Positions 63,027-64,000 of a stretch of 64,000 nt of DNA are shown piece after piece (positions within the stretch are counted from its first letter, which is position 1; each line of letters opens with the position of its first letter). Location: assembly GCF_003173735.1 (NCBI RefSeq), contig NZ_CP029551.1:2318001-2382000 (forward strand). The letters are read 5' to 3'. This DNA is from Methylobacterium radiodurans (lineage in GTDB: Bacteria > Pseudomonadota > Alphaproteobacteria > Rhizobiales > Beijerinckiaceae). Under the pieces are notes generated by a model. That model saw nothing but the letters and a program-made list of their open reading frames with translations. It did no database searches and had not been told where the DNA came from. A program made the position numbers and the translations under genes.

Positions 63027-63761
63027 ATGCTCGTCCTCATCGCCGTCGTCTTCGGCATCGCCGGCTTCGTGAAGGGGGTGATCGGCCTCGGGCTGCCGAC
63101 CGTCTCGATGGGCCTGCTCGCCGTGGCGATGACGCCGCTGCAGGCCCTGACCATCGTCATCGTGCCCGCCATCGTCACCAACATCTGGCAGACCTTCGCC
63201 GGGCCTTACCTGCCCAGCATCCTGCGCAGGCTGTGGCCGCTGCTCCTCGTCACCGGCGTCGCGATCTGGGCATCCGGCGCGCTGATAGCGGGCCCCTACG
63301 CGCGCTACGCCACAATCGTGCTCGGGATCCTGCTGGTGATCTACGCGGGGCTCGGGCTGACGCGTCTGCAGTTCCGGACGGCGCCCCGGAACGAGAAATG
63401 GATCGGCGGCATCGTCGGCCTCCTGACGGGCGTGATCTCGGCTGCCACGGGCGTTCAGGTCATACCGTCGATGCCATACCTGCAGTCGATTGGCCTGGAG
63501 AAGGACGAACTGGTCCAGGCGCTCGGCGTCTTCTTCACGGTGGCGACGTTGGCGCAGGCGTTCAATCTCACGAGCGTGGGCCTCCTCAACGCCTCGACCG
63601 CTCTGCCGGGGCTTCTCGCGATGGGGGCCGCCTTCGCCGGCATGTTCGCGGGCCAGGCGATCCGCCAGCGGATGGATCCGGATGGGTTCCGCCGGTGGTT
63701 CCTGATCGCGATGCTCGTGCTCGGCCTCTATCTGGCCGCCAGCACGATCGTGTCCCTGTAG
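63027..63761 (+). CDS. TauE/SafE-family membrane exporter
   Basis: 244 residues, seven to eight helices. Both family repeats are visible: VFGIAGFVKGVIGLGLPTVSMGLLA and LTGVISAATGVQVIPSMPYLQ. Members move sulfite, sulfoacetate or other small organic anions. ATG 63027 is the first start giving the typical N-terminal helix. Divergent from the AraC gene with 184 bases between, so it may belong to the same regulon and handle a furan acid or its CoA-pathway by-product; this is a guess. Confidence 0.82.
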   Translation: MLVLIAVVFGIAGFVKGVIGLGLPTVSMGLLAVAMTPLQALTIVIVPAIVTNIWQTFAGPYLPSILRRLWPLLLVTGVAIWASGALIAGPYARYATIVLGILLVIYAGLGLTRLQFRTAPRNEKWIGGIVGLLTGVISAATGVQVIPSMPYLQSIGLEKDELVQALGVFFTVATLAQAFNLTSVGLLNASTALPGLLAMGAAFAGMFAGQAIRQRMDPDGFRRWFLIAMLVLGLYLAASTIVSL

Positions 63762-64000
63762 CGCCGCAGCGAGGCCGGCGCGCCGGACATGGAGCTGACC
63801 GGCCGCCAGCTGATGCTTTGGTGGACCGAAACGCACCGTCGCCTCGATCGCCTCCGACAATGGCGCCGCGTGATGCGGTGCGAGAGCGCTGACAGCGGAT
63901 AGAATCGGTTGGGCCGGACTTCTCGCTCCGACCCCATTGGCTAGCGGGCAGGCGGGTCATACAGTCATACACATGATTTCGAGCCCGACGACCCAACCTG
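63762..64000. other. Window end, no assigned gene
   Basis: A 37-codon open frame at 63789-63902 and an ATG at 63979 running off the window are present, but neither has a convincing ribosome site or recognisable product. A short direct repeat CATACA occurs twice at 63959-63974. Confidence 0.3.

Noticed and set aside
63789..63902. 37-codon plus-strand gene
   Set aside because: No ribosome site, no recognisable product, Arg/Trp-rich by chance composition.
63979..64000. Start of a gene running off the window
   Set aside because: Only seven codons visible and no Shine-Dalgarno sequence.

Overview
The window is a GC-rich alphaproteobacterial chromosome segment, most likely from Methylobacterium or Methylorubrum. 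This rests on the codon and GC style, a fabD-fabG-acpP-fabF block next to rpoZ-rsh, and meaB (the GTPase chaperone of methylmalonyl-CoA mutase). There is also 3-hydroxybutyrate dehydrogenase and an rpiA-DUF2059-gor neighbourhood. I see no rRNA, tRNA, CRISPR array, transposase or integrase. The genus is an inference, not something the sequence proves.

Layout. 1-5.1 kb: the end of a MocR-type regulator, an acyltransferase, gph, then a scar where a truncated LuxR-type HTH abuts the remains of a frameshifted outer-membrane barrel gene, and two small secreted proteins. 5.2-9.6 kb: rpiA, a DUF2059 protein, an O-antigen-ligase-like membrane protein, gor, and a small protein that looks like a free-standing sigma-70 region 1.1. 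9.6-11.6 kb: a pair of inverted REP-like repeats, a YidB-family gene and an AT-rich DUF2971 gene that looks foreign. 11.6-15.2 kb: the fatty-acid block. 15.4-18.2 kb: rpoZ and the (p)ppGpp synthetase/hydrolase rsh. 18.4-32.7 kb: mostly housekeeping genes (two two-component systems, a beta-hydroxyacid dehydrogenase, mmcB, dedA, a pyridoxal kinase-PhzF-Nudix run, bdhA, pcp-meaB, a Tat lipoprotein esterase and several small proteins).

32.7-42.1 kb: a heavy-metal-type RND efflux operon with an unusually long adaptor, followed on the same strand by a two-component system, then a cytochrome P450 whose gene overlaps a membrane PAS-GGDEF-EAL protein. 42.6-52.4 kb: a catabolic locus. A dihydropyrimidinase-type cyclic amidohydrolase and a LysR regulator are transcribed away from a branched-chain-amino-acid-type ABC importer (with a fused permease-ATPase), a metal-dependent cyclase/hydrolase and an amidase. 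Together these look like uptake and ring opening of a cyclic amide or imide.

52.6-63.8 kb: on the minus strand, an AraC regulator is followed by a molybdenum hydroxylase (large, FAD and 2Fe-2S subunits), an acyl-CoA synthetase, an enoyl-CoA-hydratase-family hydrolase and an MFS transporter. The order matches the 2-furoate degradation cluster hmfABCDE-T known from Cupriavidus basilensis. Immediately downstream lies the C-terminal stub of a GMC oxidoreductase, the family of HmfH (the 5-hydroxymethylfurfural/furfural oxidase), overlapping an alpha/beta hydrolase gene. The most interesting inference in the window is that this strain keeps furoate catabolism but has lost an upstream furan-alcohol/aldehyde oxidase.
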